Positions 1-5,040 of a stretch of 5,040 bases of DNA are shown one piece after another. Source of the stretch: Ruminococcaceae bacterium UBA2656 (lineage in GTDB: Bacteria > Bacillota > Clostridia > Oscillospirales > Acutalibacteraceae). The position numbers and the translations under genes were made by a program. The stretch spans positions 136,516 through 141,555 of the forward strand of contig DENA01000009.1 of assembly GCA_002359465.1 (NCBI GenBank), written 5' to 3'. The notes below the pieces were generated by a model. That model had not been told where the DNA came from. It saw nothing but the letters and a program-made list of their open reading frames with translations, and did not search any database. The first letter of the stretch is position 1. Each line of letters starts with the position of its first letter.

Positions 1-314
1 TGCGACGCTGCCGCCGTAAAGAGACCGGCAGCATACTGAAGAATGAGCCCAAGGCCGGCCAAAGCGCCGGCAACCGCCGCCGGAATGCTTCGGATCGGGC
101 TGTACCTGGGCTTTTCACTTTTATCCATAAAGCACATGGCAATCAGCAAAAGGACTCCCGCCGCAAGACCGGTGGAAACAAACGCGGTCGTCCTTATACC
201 GTCGGTGTAAAAGCCGGTATCCTGGTCCACCAGAAACAATACCTGGTAAATTCTGGTCGGCAATGTTATCAGCAGCGCAACTGTGAACACAATCCACGCA
301 TTTTTATTATTCAT
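1..314 (-). CDS. Hypothetical multi-pass membrane protein, N-terminal part (runs off left edge)
   Basis: I do not recognise this gene. Translating from the ATG at 314 gives an open frame of 104 residues up to the window edge, starting MNNKNAWIVF. Three hydrophobic stretches are visible, at about residues 6-28, 43-63 and 76-100. They are separated by a polar loop (residues 29-42, containing DQDTGFYTDG) and a short charged loop (64-72, DKSEKPR), so it is very probably an integral membrane protein. The start is supported by AAGGA at 324-328, 9 nt upstream; an ATG slightly further upstream reads into a stop after two codons. The gene starts 20 nt after the citrate synthase stop codon on the same strand, with no terminator between them, which suggests co-transcription. 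The C-terminal part lies outside the window, so neither total length nor function can be judged. No catalytic or binding motif is visible. Confidence 0.75.
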   Translation of the reverse strand, partial: MNNKNAWIVFTVALLITLPTRIYQVLFLVDQDTGFYTDGIRTTAFVSTGLAAGVLLLIAMCFMDKSEKPRYSPIRSIPAAVAGALAGLGLILQYAAGLFTAAAS

Positions 315-334
315 GACATTTCGTCCTTCCAAAA

Positions 335-1708
335 TTACTTTGCGTTTCTATTTTCAAGAGATATGTAGGGTTTGCTTTTGGACAGGGAACGGTAAGCTGG
401 CCGCATGATTCTGCCGCAGGTCTCCATTTCCTCAATCCGGTGGGCGCACCAGCCCGCAATACGGGAAATAGCAAAAAGCGGCGTGTACAGGTCACTCGGG
501 ATGCCCAGCATCTCATATACCAGACCGGAATAAAAATCCACGTTGGCTGAGATCACCTTCGTCTCCCCTTTTACCTTGGCAAAAGCATTGGGCGAAAGTT
601 TTTCCACCCGCTCAAAAAGTTCAAATTTCTTGAGCATATCGCGTTCCTCCGCCATTTTAAGGGCCTTTGTCTTCAAAATCACCGCCCGCGGGTCGGAAAG
701 CGTGTAAACCGCGTGCCCCATACCGTAAATCAGGCCGGAACGGTCTGCGGCTTCACCGCAGACGATTTTCTCAAGATAATTTTCCAGTTCCGTCTCATCT
801 TCCCAGTTATGTACATTTTCCATGATGTCGTTCATCATCATCATGACCCTGTGATTGGCGCCGCCGTGCTTGGGGCCCTTCAGGGAACCGATAGCCGCCG
901 CAATGGCGGAATAGATATCCGTGCCTGTGGAAGAGAGTACGCGCGCGGTGAAGGTGGAGTTGTTGCCGCCGCCGTGTTCCGCGTGAAGAATCAGGCAAAG
1001 GTCGAGCAGTTTTGCTTCCTCGTCGGTAAACACACGGTCGGGGCGAATTGCGTTTAAAATCGCCTGCGCGGTGTAGTGGGCGGGGTCAATCGGATGAAAA
1101 TACATGCTCTGCTTGTCAAAATGACGGCGCTTCACCTGATAGGCATACGTCATAATGGTTGGCATCCGCGCAATCAGCTGGATTGCCTGGCGCATGTTGT
1201 TCTGGAGCGAAGTGTCATCCGGGTTGTCGTCGTAGGAGTACAGAGCAAGCACGGAACGCGCAAGCTTGTTCATAATGTTCTTGGACGGTGCCTTGATAAT
1301 CATATCCTCCGCAAAATACTCCGGGAGCTCGCGGTAGCTGTTCAGCGTTTTACAAAAAGTCTGCAGCTGCTCTGCGTTCGGCAGTTCGCCGAAAAGCAGA
1401 AGCCACGCGACTTCCTCATACCCAAAACGGTTTTCCGCTATACATCCTTCTACAATGTCATTGATGTCAATTCCCCGGTAAGTAAGCTTTCCCTTGTCCG
1501 GGATACGGTCTCCGTCCGCAATCAGATAACCATGTACGTTGCATATTGTGGTAAGTCCCGCCATCACGCCCGTGCCGTCCGGATTGCGCAAACCGCGTTT
1601 CACCTGGTACAATTCAAATTTCTCAGGCGGAATTTTATTATTCGCTCTAAATTCATCACACAGGCCCTTTAAGCCCGGATTGTCCTGCTCAAGTACAATT
1701 TCTGCCAT
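335..1708 (-). CDS. gltA: Citrate synthase (si-type fold family), 457 aa
   Basis: Citrate synthase condenses acetyl-CoA with oxaloacetate to citrate and CoA in the cytoplasm, the entry step of the (often incomplete) TCA branch to 2-oxoglutarate and glutamate in anaerobes. The expected active-site residues are present when matched to E. coli GltA: H245 in HAEHGGGN (H229), H281 in GPKHGGAN (H264), H332 in GMGHAVY (H305), R341 in DPR (R314), D391 in NVDFYSG (D362), R416 (R387) and R436 (R407). The spacings D-R-R are identical to E. coli (25 and 20 residues). The long N-terminal part before H245 and the 457-residue length fit clostridial citrate synthases. The start is ATG at 1708 (MAEIVLEQ). The frame stays open to a TTG at 1786, but that extension lies over a leader hairpin and looks non-coding. 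The ribosome site is not ideal: GGAG at 1723-1726 is 14 nt from the ATG. A related 2-methylcitrate synthase activity cannot be excluded from sequence alone. Confidence 0.95.
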   Translation of the reverse strand: MAEIVLEQDNPGLKGLCDEFRANNKIPPEKFELYQVKRGLRNPDGTGVMAGLTTICNVHGYLIADGDRIPDKGKLTYRGIDINDIVEGCIAENRFGYEEVAWLLLFGELPNAEQLQTFCKTLNSYRELPEYFAEDMIIKAPSKNIMNKLARSVLALYSYDDNPDDTSLQNNMRQAIQLIARMPTIMTYAYQVKRRHFDKQSMYFHPIDPAHYTAQAILNAIRPDRVFTDEEAKLLDLCLILHAEHGGGNNSTFTARVLSSTGTDIYSAIAAAIGSLKGPKHGGANHRVMMMMNDIMENVHNWEDETELENYLEKIVCGEAADRSGLIYGMGHAVYTLSDPRAVILKTKALKMAEERDMLKKFELFERVEKLSPNAFAKVKGETKVISANVDFYSGLVYEMLGIPSDLYTPLFAISRIAGWCAHRIEEMETCGRIMRPAYRSLSKSKPYISLENRNAK

Positions 1709-1720
1709 ATAAGCACACCA

Positions 1721-1770
1721 TTCTCCACGCAAATTCAATAAAAAAAACCGCCCTGCTCCGCGTGGAAGAA
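1721..1770 (-). promoter_or_regulatory. Leader inverted repeat able to cover the citrate synthase ribosome site
   Basis: The leader RNA segment TTCTTCCACGC (1770-1760) is complementary to GCGTGGAGAA (1730-1721), giving 10 base pairs with a single bulged U and a 29-nt loop. The 3' arm contains GGAG (1726-1723), the most Shine-Dalgarno-like sequence before the ATG at 1708. The 5' arm is the same stretch used in the apical part of the terminator-like hairpin, so the two structures exclude each other. The complementarity is directly visible; a regulatory role is inference. Confidence 0.4.
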
Positions 1771-1777
1771 CCGACGG
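1740..1777 (-). terminator. Terminator-like hairpin with U8 in the citrate synthase leader (possible attenuator)
   Basis: Read on the minus strand, CCGTC (1777-1773) pairs with GGCGG (1752-1748). An apical TTCC/GGAG stem (1767-1764 with 1759-1756) closes a 4-nt loop, with an internal loop between the two stems. An uninterrupted run of eight T (1747-1740) follows at once. This has the form of an intrinsic terminator and sits inside the transcript, 31 nt before the start codon, so it would be an attenuator rather than the end of another gene. The stem contains one G-U in the base and an internal loop, so its strength is uncertain. A bare coincidence of a T-run and a weak hairpin remains possible. 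Confidence 0.4.
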
Positions 1778-1812
1778 CAGCGCCAATATCCCGTATAAAT
1801 ACTCTAACCTAT

Positions 1813-1841
1813 AATATATATCACCGGGGAATCAAAGTCAA
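1813..1841 (-). promoter_or_regulatory. Sigma-A promoter for citrate synthase
   Basis: On the minus strand there is a -35 TTGACT (1836-1841), a 17-bp spacer and a -10 TATATT (1813-1818). This is 5/6 and 5/6 to consensus with ideal spacing. Predicted transcription would start near 1806, giving a leader of about 98 nt before the ATG at 1708. It is the only strong sigma-A match I saw on the minus strand in this intergenic region. Confidence 0.7.
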
Positions 1842-2131
1842 GTAATCTGTCTCCTGCAATATTGCTGATTTTGCAACAAAAACAGATAAAAATTTCATTT
1901 TTTAGTCAAATTATTTTGTCAGTGAAATATATTTGTGATTTTATGAATAATTTTAAATGTTCTCATGTAAAATGTAATACGGTCTCTCCCATGTTCAGGA
2001 AACGGACCAGCCAAAAGCATCCTGCGTAAACGAAAAGATGAAAATCGGGAACAGGCTGTCGGTTTCTCCTGTGTACAAGAAGGCAGCTTATTCCGCAAAT
2101 TTTGTTCCTCACGGAGAAATGGTGGTTAAAA
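1842..2131. other. Intergenic region between divergent genes, no gene recognised
   Basis: About 290 nt between the citrate synthase promoter and the SpoIID start. From roughly 1858 to 1979 it is very AT-rich, with many short A and T runs, which fits promoter and upstream-element DNA. From about 1980 to 2112 it becomes more balanced in composition and is open in more than one frame, but no start with a ribosome site or recognisable protein appears there. I saw no tRNA, riboswitch core or convincing hairpin. The SpoIID promoter must lie here; only weak candidates are visible. Confidence 0.5.
2121..2125 (+). promoter_or_regulatory. Ribosome binding site deciding the SpoIID start
   Basis: GGTGG lies 6 nt before the ATG at 2132 and is preceded by GGAG at 2113-2116. 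These favour the ATG at 2132 over the in-frame TTG at 2102, which would put GGAG inside the coding sequence and add residues before an otherwise typical signal segment. Confidence 0.5.
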
Positions 2132-3217
2132 ATGAAAGGCAAAACCATATTGGGACTTCTGCTTTTTTTTATGATGTTCTTAATTCCGTTTTTGTCCATA
2201 GGCGCAAAAATTCCGGACAAGACAGACAAGCCGAACCGATCCGGTTTCTCGTCCTCCGCACAACCCCAACAGCCGCAGTCACAGCTCCAGTCACAATCAA
2301 AGCCACAGTCGCAGGTACAATCCCAACAGCCGCAGAGCGCCCCGCCCGCGGTTCAGAACTCGGCACAATTTAAAATATTGGATACAAGAAGCAATCAGGT
2401 CGTTACCGTGGACGACCGCAGTTTCCTCTACGGAGCGATCGTGACGGAAATGTCCCCGGAATCCCAGCTGGAAGCGCTGAAAGCGCAGGGCGTCGCCGCA
2501 TACACCTATTACAGCAGGCTGCGTGAACAGGAAAGAGCCAACCCTACAGCTTCGCTCAAAGGAGCCGATTTCTCCGCGGACACACAGGGATGGAAAATTT
2601 ACGTCACAAAAGCGCAGATGCAGGAACGCTGGGGCAGCAGATTTGACGAATACTATAATAAGCTGACGCAGATCGTAAACGCCGTCTACGGGCAGGTGCT
2701 CAAAAGCGGCAATGATCTGGCCGACGCAACCTACTATGCCATATCTTCCGGCAATACGGAGACATCCGAAGACATATGGGGCGGAAAGCGTACTTATCTT
2801 GTTTCGGTCGCAAGCCCCGGAGATATTTTTGCCGGAGGATATCAGACCACGGTCACGCTCGGCGCTGAACAGTTCAAAGCGGCGGCCCTTAAAATCGCGC
2901 CAAAGGCAAGCCTTGGAGCGGATGCGGCCAAATGGGTCGGAACCGTCAGCCGCACCGCCGCCGGCTCCGTAAAAAGCATCGAGATCGGAGGCGTCTCCGT
3001 AACCGGGAATGACGCGCGCAATGCATTTTCGCTGCGCTCGGCAAATTTCACCGTCACCTGTAAAAACAATACCTTCACTTTTGTGGTAAAAGGGTACGGG
3101 CACGGCGTGGGCATGAGCCAGATAGGCGCAGACTATATGGCTTCGCAGGGTTCGACCTACAAACAGATTCTTGCCTGGTATTACCCCACCACTTCTCTTA
3201 CGACCATCAATACATAA
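2132..3217 (+). CDS. spoIID: SpoIID/LytB-domain protein, probable stage II sporulation protein D
   Basis: SpoIID proteins are membrane-anchored lytic transglycosylases that cut peptidoglycan glycan strands and, with SpoIIP and SpoIIM, drive engulfment of the forespore. This 361-residue protein begins with MKGK and a hydrophobic segment (about residues 5-24) that would be a signal anchor. A Gln/Ser/Pro-rich low-complexity linker follows (about 38-78), then the SpoIID domain (about 80-357). The domain shows the family motif LEALKAQGVAAYTY, with E114 at the position of the catalytic glutamate. It also has a central ISSGNTETSEDIWGG (205-218) and the hallmark GYGHGVGMSQIGADYMA (321-337) followed by ILAWYYP. 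The gene is alone on its strand, faces away from citrate synthase and converges on the LIV operon; a terminator follows at once. SpoIID is sigma-E controlled in Bacillus, but no clear sigma-E promoter is visible here. A vegetative SpoIID/LytB-like cell-wall enzyme is the alternative; clostridial genomes can carry several paralogues. Confidence 0.88.
   Translation: MKGKTILGLLLFFMMFLIPFLSIGAKIPDKTDKPNRSGFSSSAQPQQPQSQLQSQSKPQSQVQSQQPQSAPPAVQNSAQFKILDTRSNQVVTVDDRSFLYGAIVTEMSPESQLEALKAQGVAAYTYYSRLREQERANPTASLKGADFSADTQGWKIYVTKAQMQERWGSRFDEYYNKLTQIVNAVYGQVLKSGNDLADATYYAISSGNTETSEDIWGGKRTYLVSVASPGDIFAGGYQTTVTLGAEQFKAAALKIAPKASLGADAAKWVGTVSRTAAGSVKSIEIGGVSVTGNDARNAFSLRSANFTVTCKNNTFTFVVKGYGHGVGMSQIGADYMASQGSTYKQILAWYYPTTSLTTINT
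2258..2335 (+). repeat. In-frame direct repeat within the Gln/Ser/Pro linker of SpoIID
   Basis: The 14-mer CCCAACAGCCGCAG occurs exactly at 2265-2278 and 2322-2335, 57 nt (19 codons) apart. Extended leftward, the copies match over 21 nt with two mismatches (2258-2278 and 2315-2335). Between them the sequence is a run of CAG/CAA, TCA/TCC and CCA-type codons encoding QSQLQSQSKPQSQVQSQ. The periodic, in-frame arrangement suggests expansion by slippage or local duplication in a flexible linker. Confidence 0.75.
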
Positions 3218-3243
3218 AAGGCGGGAGCAAAAGCTCCCGCCTT
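3218..3243. terminator. Bidirectional intrinsic terminator between spoIID and livF
   Basis: A perfect inverted repeat: the 9-bp GC-rich stem GGCGGGAGC (3220-3228) with GCTCCCGCC (3233-3241), loop AAAA, extended by two A-T pairs to 11 bp. It begins directly at the SpoIID stop codon (3215-3217) and ends 8 nt from the livF stop (3252-3254). On the minus strand the stem is followed by TTTT, so it is a conventional terminator for the LIV operon. On the plus strand only TT follows before CG, so termination of spoIID may be weaker. Confidence 0.88.
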
Positions 3244-3251
3244 CGTAATAA

Positions 3252-3965
3252 TCAGCCGCCGAGATATGCCTTGCGGACCTTTTCATCGTTCGCAAGCTCG
3301 TCTGCGTCGCCTTCCATGGCAATCGTACCTGTCTCCAGGACGTAGGCGCGGTTGGCAATCTCAAGCGCCTTCTTGGCGTTTTGTTCCACCAGCAGCACGG
3401 TAACGCCCGACTGGTTAACATCCCTGATAATATTAAAAATCTCGTTTACCAACAGCGGGGAAAGTCCCATGGACGGTTCGTCCAGCAGCAGCATTTTCGG
3501 ATTGCACATCAGAGCGCGCCCGATGGCGAGCATCTGCTGTTCACCGCCGCTGAGCGTTCCGGCAATCTGTTTGCGGCGTTCTTTCAGACGCGGCAAACGC
3601 TCAAAAAGCTTTTCAAAATCATCTTCAATCTTATCGCCGTCATTGCGGATATACGCGCCCATTTCCAGATTTTCCTGCACGGTCATCTTTGAGAAAATAC
3701 GTCTGCCTTCCGGAACCTGAGCCAGCCCCAGCTTGATAATTTTATAGGCTTCCGTAGTGCGCAGGTTATTCCCCATAAACGTAATCTCTCCGCTTCTTGG
3801 CTTCACAAGCCCGGAAATAGAATGGAGTGTCGTAGTTTTTCCCGCGCCGTTCGCACCGATCAGGGTAACGATTTCTCCCTCCTGCACTTCAAAGGAAATA
3901 TTTTTTATGGCATGGATCGAGCCGTAATAAACATCCAGATTTTTAACCGACAGCATTTCACCCAT
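3252..3965 (-). CDS. livF: Branched-chain amino acid ABC transporter, ATP-binding protein LivF
   Basis: One of the two ATPases that power the LivHM permease for import of leucine, isoleucine, valine or related amino acids; it sits on the cytoplasmic face of the membrane. The 237-residue protein has Walker A GANGAGKT (37-44), Q-loop Q83 in AQVPEGRRIF, ABC signature LSGGEQQ (138-144), Walker B MLLLDEP (158-164, D162/E163) and the D-loop region SMGLSP. At the switch position, where most ABC ATPases have His, it reads VEQN with Q195; this is normal for LivF and helps separate it from LivG. The start ATG at 3965 is chosen because GGAGGTGA (3971-3978) puts GGAGG 8 nt away; a second ATG at 3956 is too far. 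It follows the livG stop by 1 nt, so it is translationally coupled, and it is the last gene of the operon before the terminator at 3218-3243. Length and motifs are complete. Substrate within the hydrophobic/branched-chain class cannot be fixed. Confidence 0.95.
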   Translation of the reverse strand: MGEMLSVKNLDVYYGSIHAIKNISFEVQEGEIVTLIGANGAGKTTTLHSISGLVKPRSGEITFMGNNLRTTEAYKIIKLGLAQVPEGRRIFSKMTVQENLEMGAYIRNDGDKIEDDFEKLFERLPRLKERRKQIAGTLSGGEQQMLAIGRALMCNPKMLLLDEPSMGLSPLLVNEIFNIIRDVNQSGVTVLLVEQNAKKALEIANRAYVLETGTIAMEGDADELANDEKVRKAYLGG

Positions 3966-3966
3966 C

Positions 3967-4728
3967 TCATTCACCTCCAAGATACGCGGCAATAACCTTC
4001 GGATCGCTGCGGACTTCTTCCGCGGTACCTTCCGCGATAATCCTGCCGTAATCCAAAACCACAATATGCTCACAGAGACCCATGACAAAGTTCATATCAT
4101 GCTCGATCAGCAAGATTGCAACCTTAAATTTGTCGCGGATCAGCATGATCGTCTCCATCAATTCCATGGTCTCGGTCGGATTCATACCGGCAGCCGGTTC
4201 GTCAAGGAGCAGAACCTTTGGGTTAGTCGCAAGCGCGCGGGCAATTTCCAGCTTGCGCTGCTGACCGTAAGGGAGGTTTTTCGCCAAATCGTGCGCGTGG
4301 TCGTCCAGGTTAAATACCTTTAAAAGATCGTGCGCGCGTTTGGACACCGCCTTCTCCTCCTTGCGGTAGGACGGAAGGCGGAACATTCCGGCAAGAACGG
4401 AGTATTTCATTTGGCTGTTCATCGCGATTTTCACATTGTCAATTACGGTAGCGTCCTTAAACAAACGGATATTCTGAAAGGTTCTTGCAATTCCGTTCTG
4501 GGTGATCTGGTATGTTTTTTTGCCTACAATATTATTTCCGTCAAGCTCAATAACACCCTGTGTCGGCATGTAAACATCGGTCAGCAGGTTGAAAACGGTG
4601 GTCTTCCCCGCGCCGTTCGGCCCGATCAGACCGATAATCTCCCCTTCGTTGATAGAAAAATGCACATCTTCAAGGGCCTGAAGACCGCCAAAAGCAATTC
4701 CAAGATTCTTTGTTTCAAGCACAGACAT
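3967..4728 (-). CDS. livG: Branched-chain amino acid ABC transporter, ATP-binding protein LivG
   Basis: The partner ATPase of LivF in the LIV uptake system, 253 residues, normal length for the family. Motifs: Walker A GPNGAGKT (36-43), Q-loop Q85 in ARTFQNIRLF, signature LPYGQQR (152-158), Walker B KVLLLDEP (171-178, D176/E177), the PAAGMNPTE segment and switch histidine H210 in IEHDM. The ARTFQNIRLF and AAGMNPTE elements and the insert around residues 103-127 before the signature are typical of LivG and distinguish it from LivF. The signature starts LPYGQ instead of LSGGQ, which is usual in LivG rather than a defect. The start ATG at 4728 has AAGGAGG (4737-4743) 8 nt upstream, lying inside the last codons of livM. 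The gap to livM is 3 nt and to livF 1 nt, so the three genes form one tightly coupled transcript. Confidence 0.96.
   Translation of the reverse strand: MSVLETKNLGIAFGGLQALEDVHFSINEGEIIGLIGPNGAGKTTVFNLLTDVYMPTQGVIELDGNNIVGKKTYQITQNGIARTFQNIRLFKDATVIDNVKIAMNSQMKYSVLAGMFRLPSYRKEEKAVSKRAHDLLKVFNLDDHAHDLAKNLPYGQQRKLEIARALATNPKVLLLDEPAAGMNPTETMELMETIMLIRDKFKVAILLIEHDMNFVMGLCEHIVVLDYGRIIAEGTAEEVRSDPKVIAAYLGGE
3971..3978 (-). promoter_or_regulatory. Ribosome binding site of livF inside the end of livG
   Basis: GGAGGTGA on the minus strand; the GGAGG core is 8 nt before the ATG at 3965 and lies inside the last Gly-Gly-Glu codons of livG. It decides between the two in-frame ATGs (3965 and 3956) in favour of the first. 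Confidence 0.85.
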
Positions 4729-4731
4729 TCG

Positions 4732-5040
4732 TCAGCCCTCCTTTTTCGAAGCGGGGTTCTGCTTTTTTCCGCTTACAGCGCTCTTGATCTTCTCCACGGT
4801 TCGCATCAGGGAAAATTCACTGCGCCCGAGCAACCCGGTGGGCCGGAACAGCATAACGCAGATGAGTACGACGGAGTAAAGCAGCATACGATAACTTGAG
4901 AACCCGCGCAATGCCTCCGGCAGAACGGTAAGTACGCCTGCGGAAATAATCGAGCCTGTAATGGAACCCATACCCCCCAGAACCACCATAACCAGAATCT
5001 CCGTCGAACGGTTGAAATCAAATTTAGAAGGGTCGATAAG
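4732..5040 (-). CDS. livM: Branched-chain amino acid ABC transporter permease LivM, C-terminal 102 residues (runs off right edge)
   Basis: The C-terminal end of one of the two membrane permease subunits of the LIV transporter; the frame is open to the window edge, so the start lies outside. The visible part begins with LIDPSKFDFNRSTEILV. It includes the family hallmark VVLGGMGSITGSIISAG (about fragment residues 19-35), the conserved cytoplasmic stretch through which LivM-type permeases couple to the ATPases. Then come LTVLPEALRGF (37-47) and a last membrane segment with LLYSVVLICVMLFRPTGLLG (53-72), where FRPTGLLG is the usual LivH/LivM ending. A basic, Lys-rich tail ends in KKEG. The order livM-livG-livF and the spacing support LivM rather than LivH, which normally precedes livM. 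The short 4989 ATG frame is internal, not a start. Confidence 0.93.
   Translation of the reverse strand, partial: LIDPSKFDFNRSTEILVMVVLGGMGSITGSIISAGVLTVLPEALRGFSSYRMLLYSVVLICVMLFRPTGLLGRSEFSLMRTVEKIKSAVSGKKQNPASKKEG
4737..4743 (-). promoter_or_regulatory. Ribosome binding site of livG inside livM
   Basis: AAGGAGG on the minus strand, 8 nt before the livG ATG at 4728, overlapping the last Lys-Glu-Gly codons of livM. It fixes the livG start and implies translational coupling with livM. Confidence 0.85.

Noticed and set aside
1076..1672. 198-codon plus-strand frame opposite citrate synthase
   Set aside because: It lies wholly antisense to a gene with all active-site residues, has no plausible ribosome site, and its composition is that of a complementary-strand shadow.
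1709..1786. 26-codon N-terminal extension of citrate synthase from a TTG at 1786
   Set aside because: The added residues would be encoded by the leader hairpin and T-run, there is no ribosome site before the TTG, and family members start near MAEIVLEQ.
1810..1815. TATAAT on the plus strand as a -10 for spoIID
   Set aside because: The site 17 bp upstream (1787-1792) is TATCCC and no -35 is present. The TATAAT arises from the near-palindromic AT stretch of the minus-strand -10.
1980..2112. Possible riboswitch or small RNA in the unassigned part of the intergenic region
   Set aside because: I looked for c-di-GMP, glycine, SAM and fluoride-type core sequences and for strong hairpins, and saw none. 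Only short 4-5 bp complementarities are present.
1978..2373. Plus-strand frame open from 1978, with an ATG at 2038, overlapping the start of spoIID
   Set aside because: The portion before 2132 has no ribosome site or recognisable protein. The rest overlaps the signal segment and linker of SpoIID in another frame.
2297..3421. Long (374-codon) open frame on the minus strand, antisense to spoIID and running past the terminator
   Set aside because: Its translation is Arg/Ser/Cys-rich with no family resemblance, it lacks a ribosome site, and it crosses the terminator and the end of livF. The plus-strand frame encodes a clear SpoIID protein, so this is a shadow of its codon use.
3440..3460. Gln in place of the switch His in LivF (VEQN) as a possible inactivating change
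   Set aside because: This Gln is the normal residue in the LivF family, including E. coli LivF, so it is not a defect.
4330..4899. 189-codon plus-strand frame opposite livG and livM
   Set aside because: It spans the junction of two genuine minus-strand genes with conserved motifs, and its translation resembles no protein.

Overview
The window looks like a chromosomal segment of an anaerobic, spore-forming Firmicute of class Clostridia. The protein styles (a sporulation SpoIID, a ~457-residue clostridial-type citrate synthase, strong AAGGAGG/GGAGGTG ribosome sites) fit the Oscillospiraceae/Ruminococcaceae side of the class. The genus cannot be fixed from this sequence, and base composition is moderate rather than strongly AT-rich.

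Layout from left to right. (1) Minus strand, 1-314: the first 104 residues of an unrecognised multi-pass membrane protein that runs off the window. It lies 20 nt downstream of (2) a complete citrate synthase gene on the minus strand (335-1708); the two are probably co-transcribed. (3) A divergent intergenic region (1709-2131). It holds a near-consensus sigma-A promoter for citrate synthase (1813-1841) and a roughly 100-nt leader. The leader contains a terminator-like hairpin with a U8 tract and a mutually exclusive 10-bp helix that would cover a GGAG just upstream of the start codon. The rest is a very AT-rich block plus about 150 nt that I cannot assign. (4) Plus strand, 2132-3217: a SpoIID/LytB-domain exported protein with a Gln/Ser/Pro-rich linker. 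(5) A perfect hairpin (3218-3243) that serves as a shared bidirectional terminator between two convergent transcription units. (6) Minus strand, 3252-5040: the 3' end of a branched-chain amino-acid ABC transporter operon, read in the order livM (C-terminal part only), livG, livF, with 3-nt and 1-nt gaps.

The genes form three separate units. The LIV operon encodes ATP-driven import of Leu/Ile/Val or a related amino acid; its livH and the solute-binding protein presumably lie beyond the right edge. SpoIID would act on peptidoglycan during engulfment in the mother cell. Citrate synthase would feed acetyl-CoA and oxaloacetate into citrate, probably for 2-oxoglutarate/glutamate synthesis in an anaerobe. 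Nothing links the three units functionally.

I found no mobile element, CRISPR array, tRNA/rRNA or clearly undescribed multi-gene system. The observation most worth following is the two-state leader in front of citrate synthase. The unidentified membrane protein that follows citrate synthase comes second.
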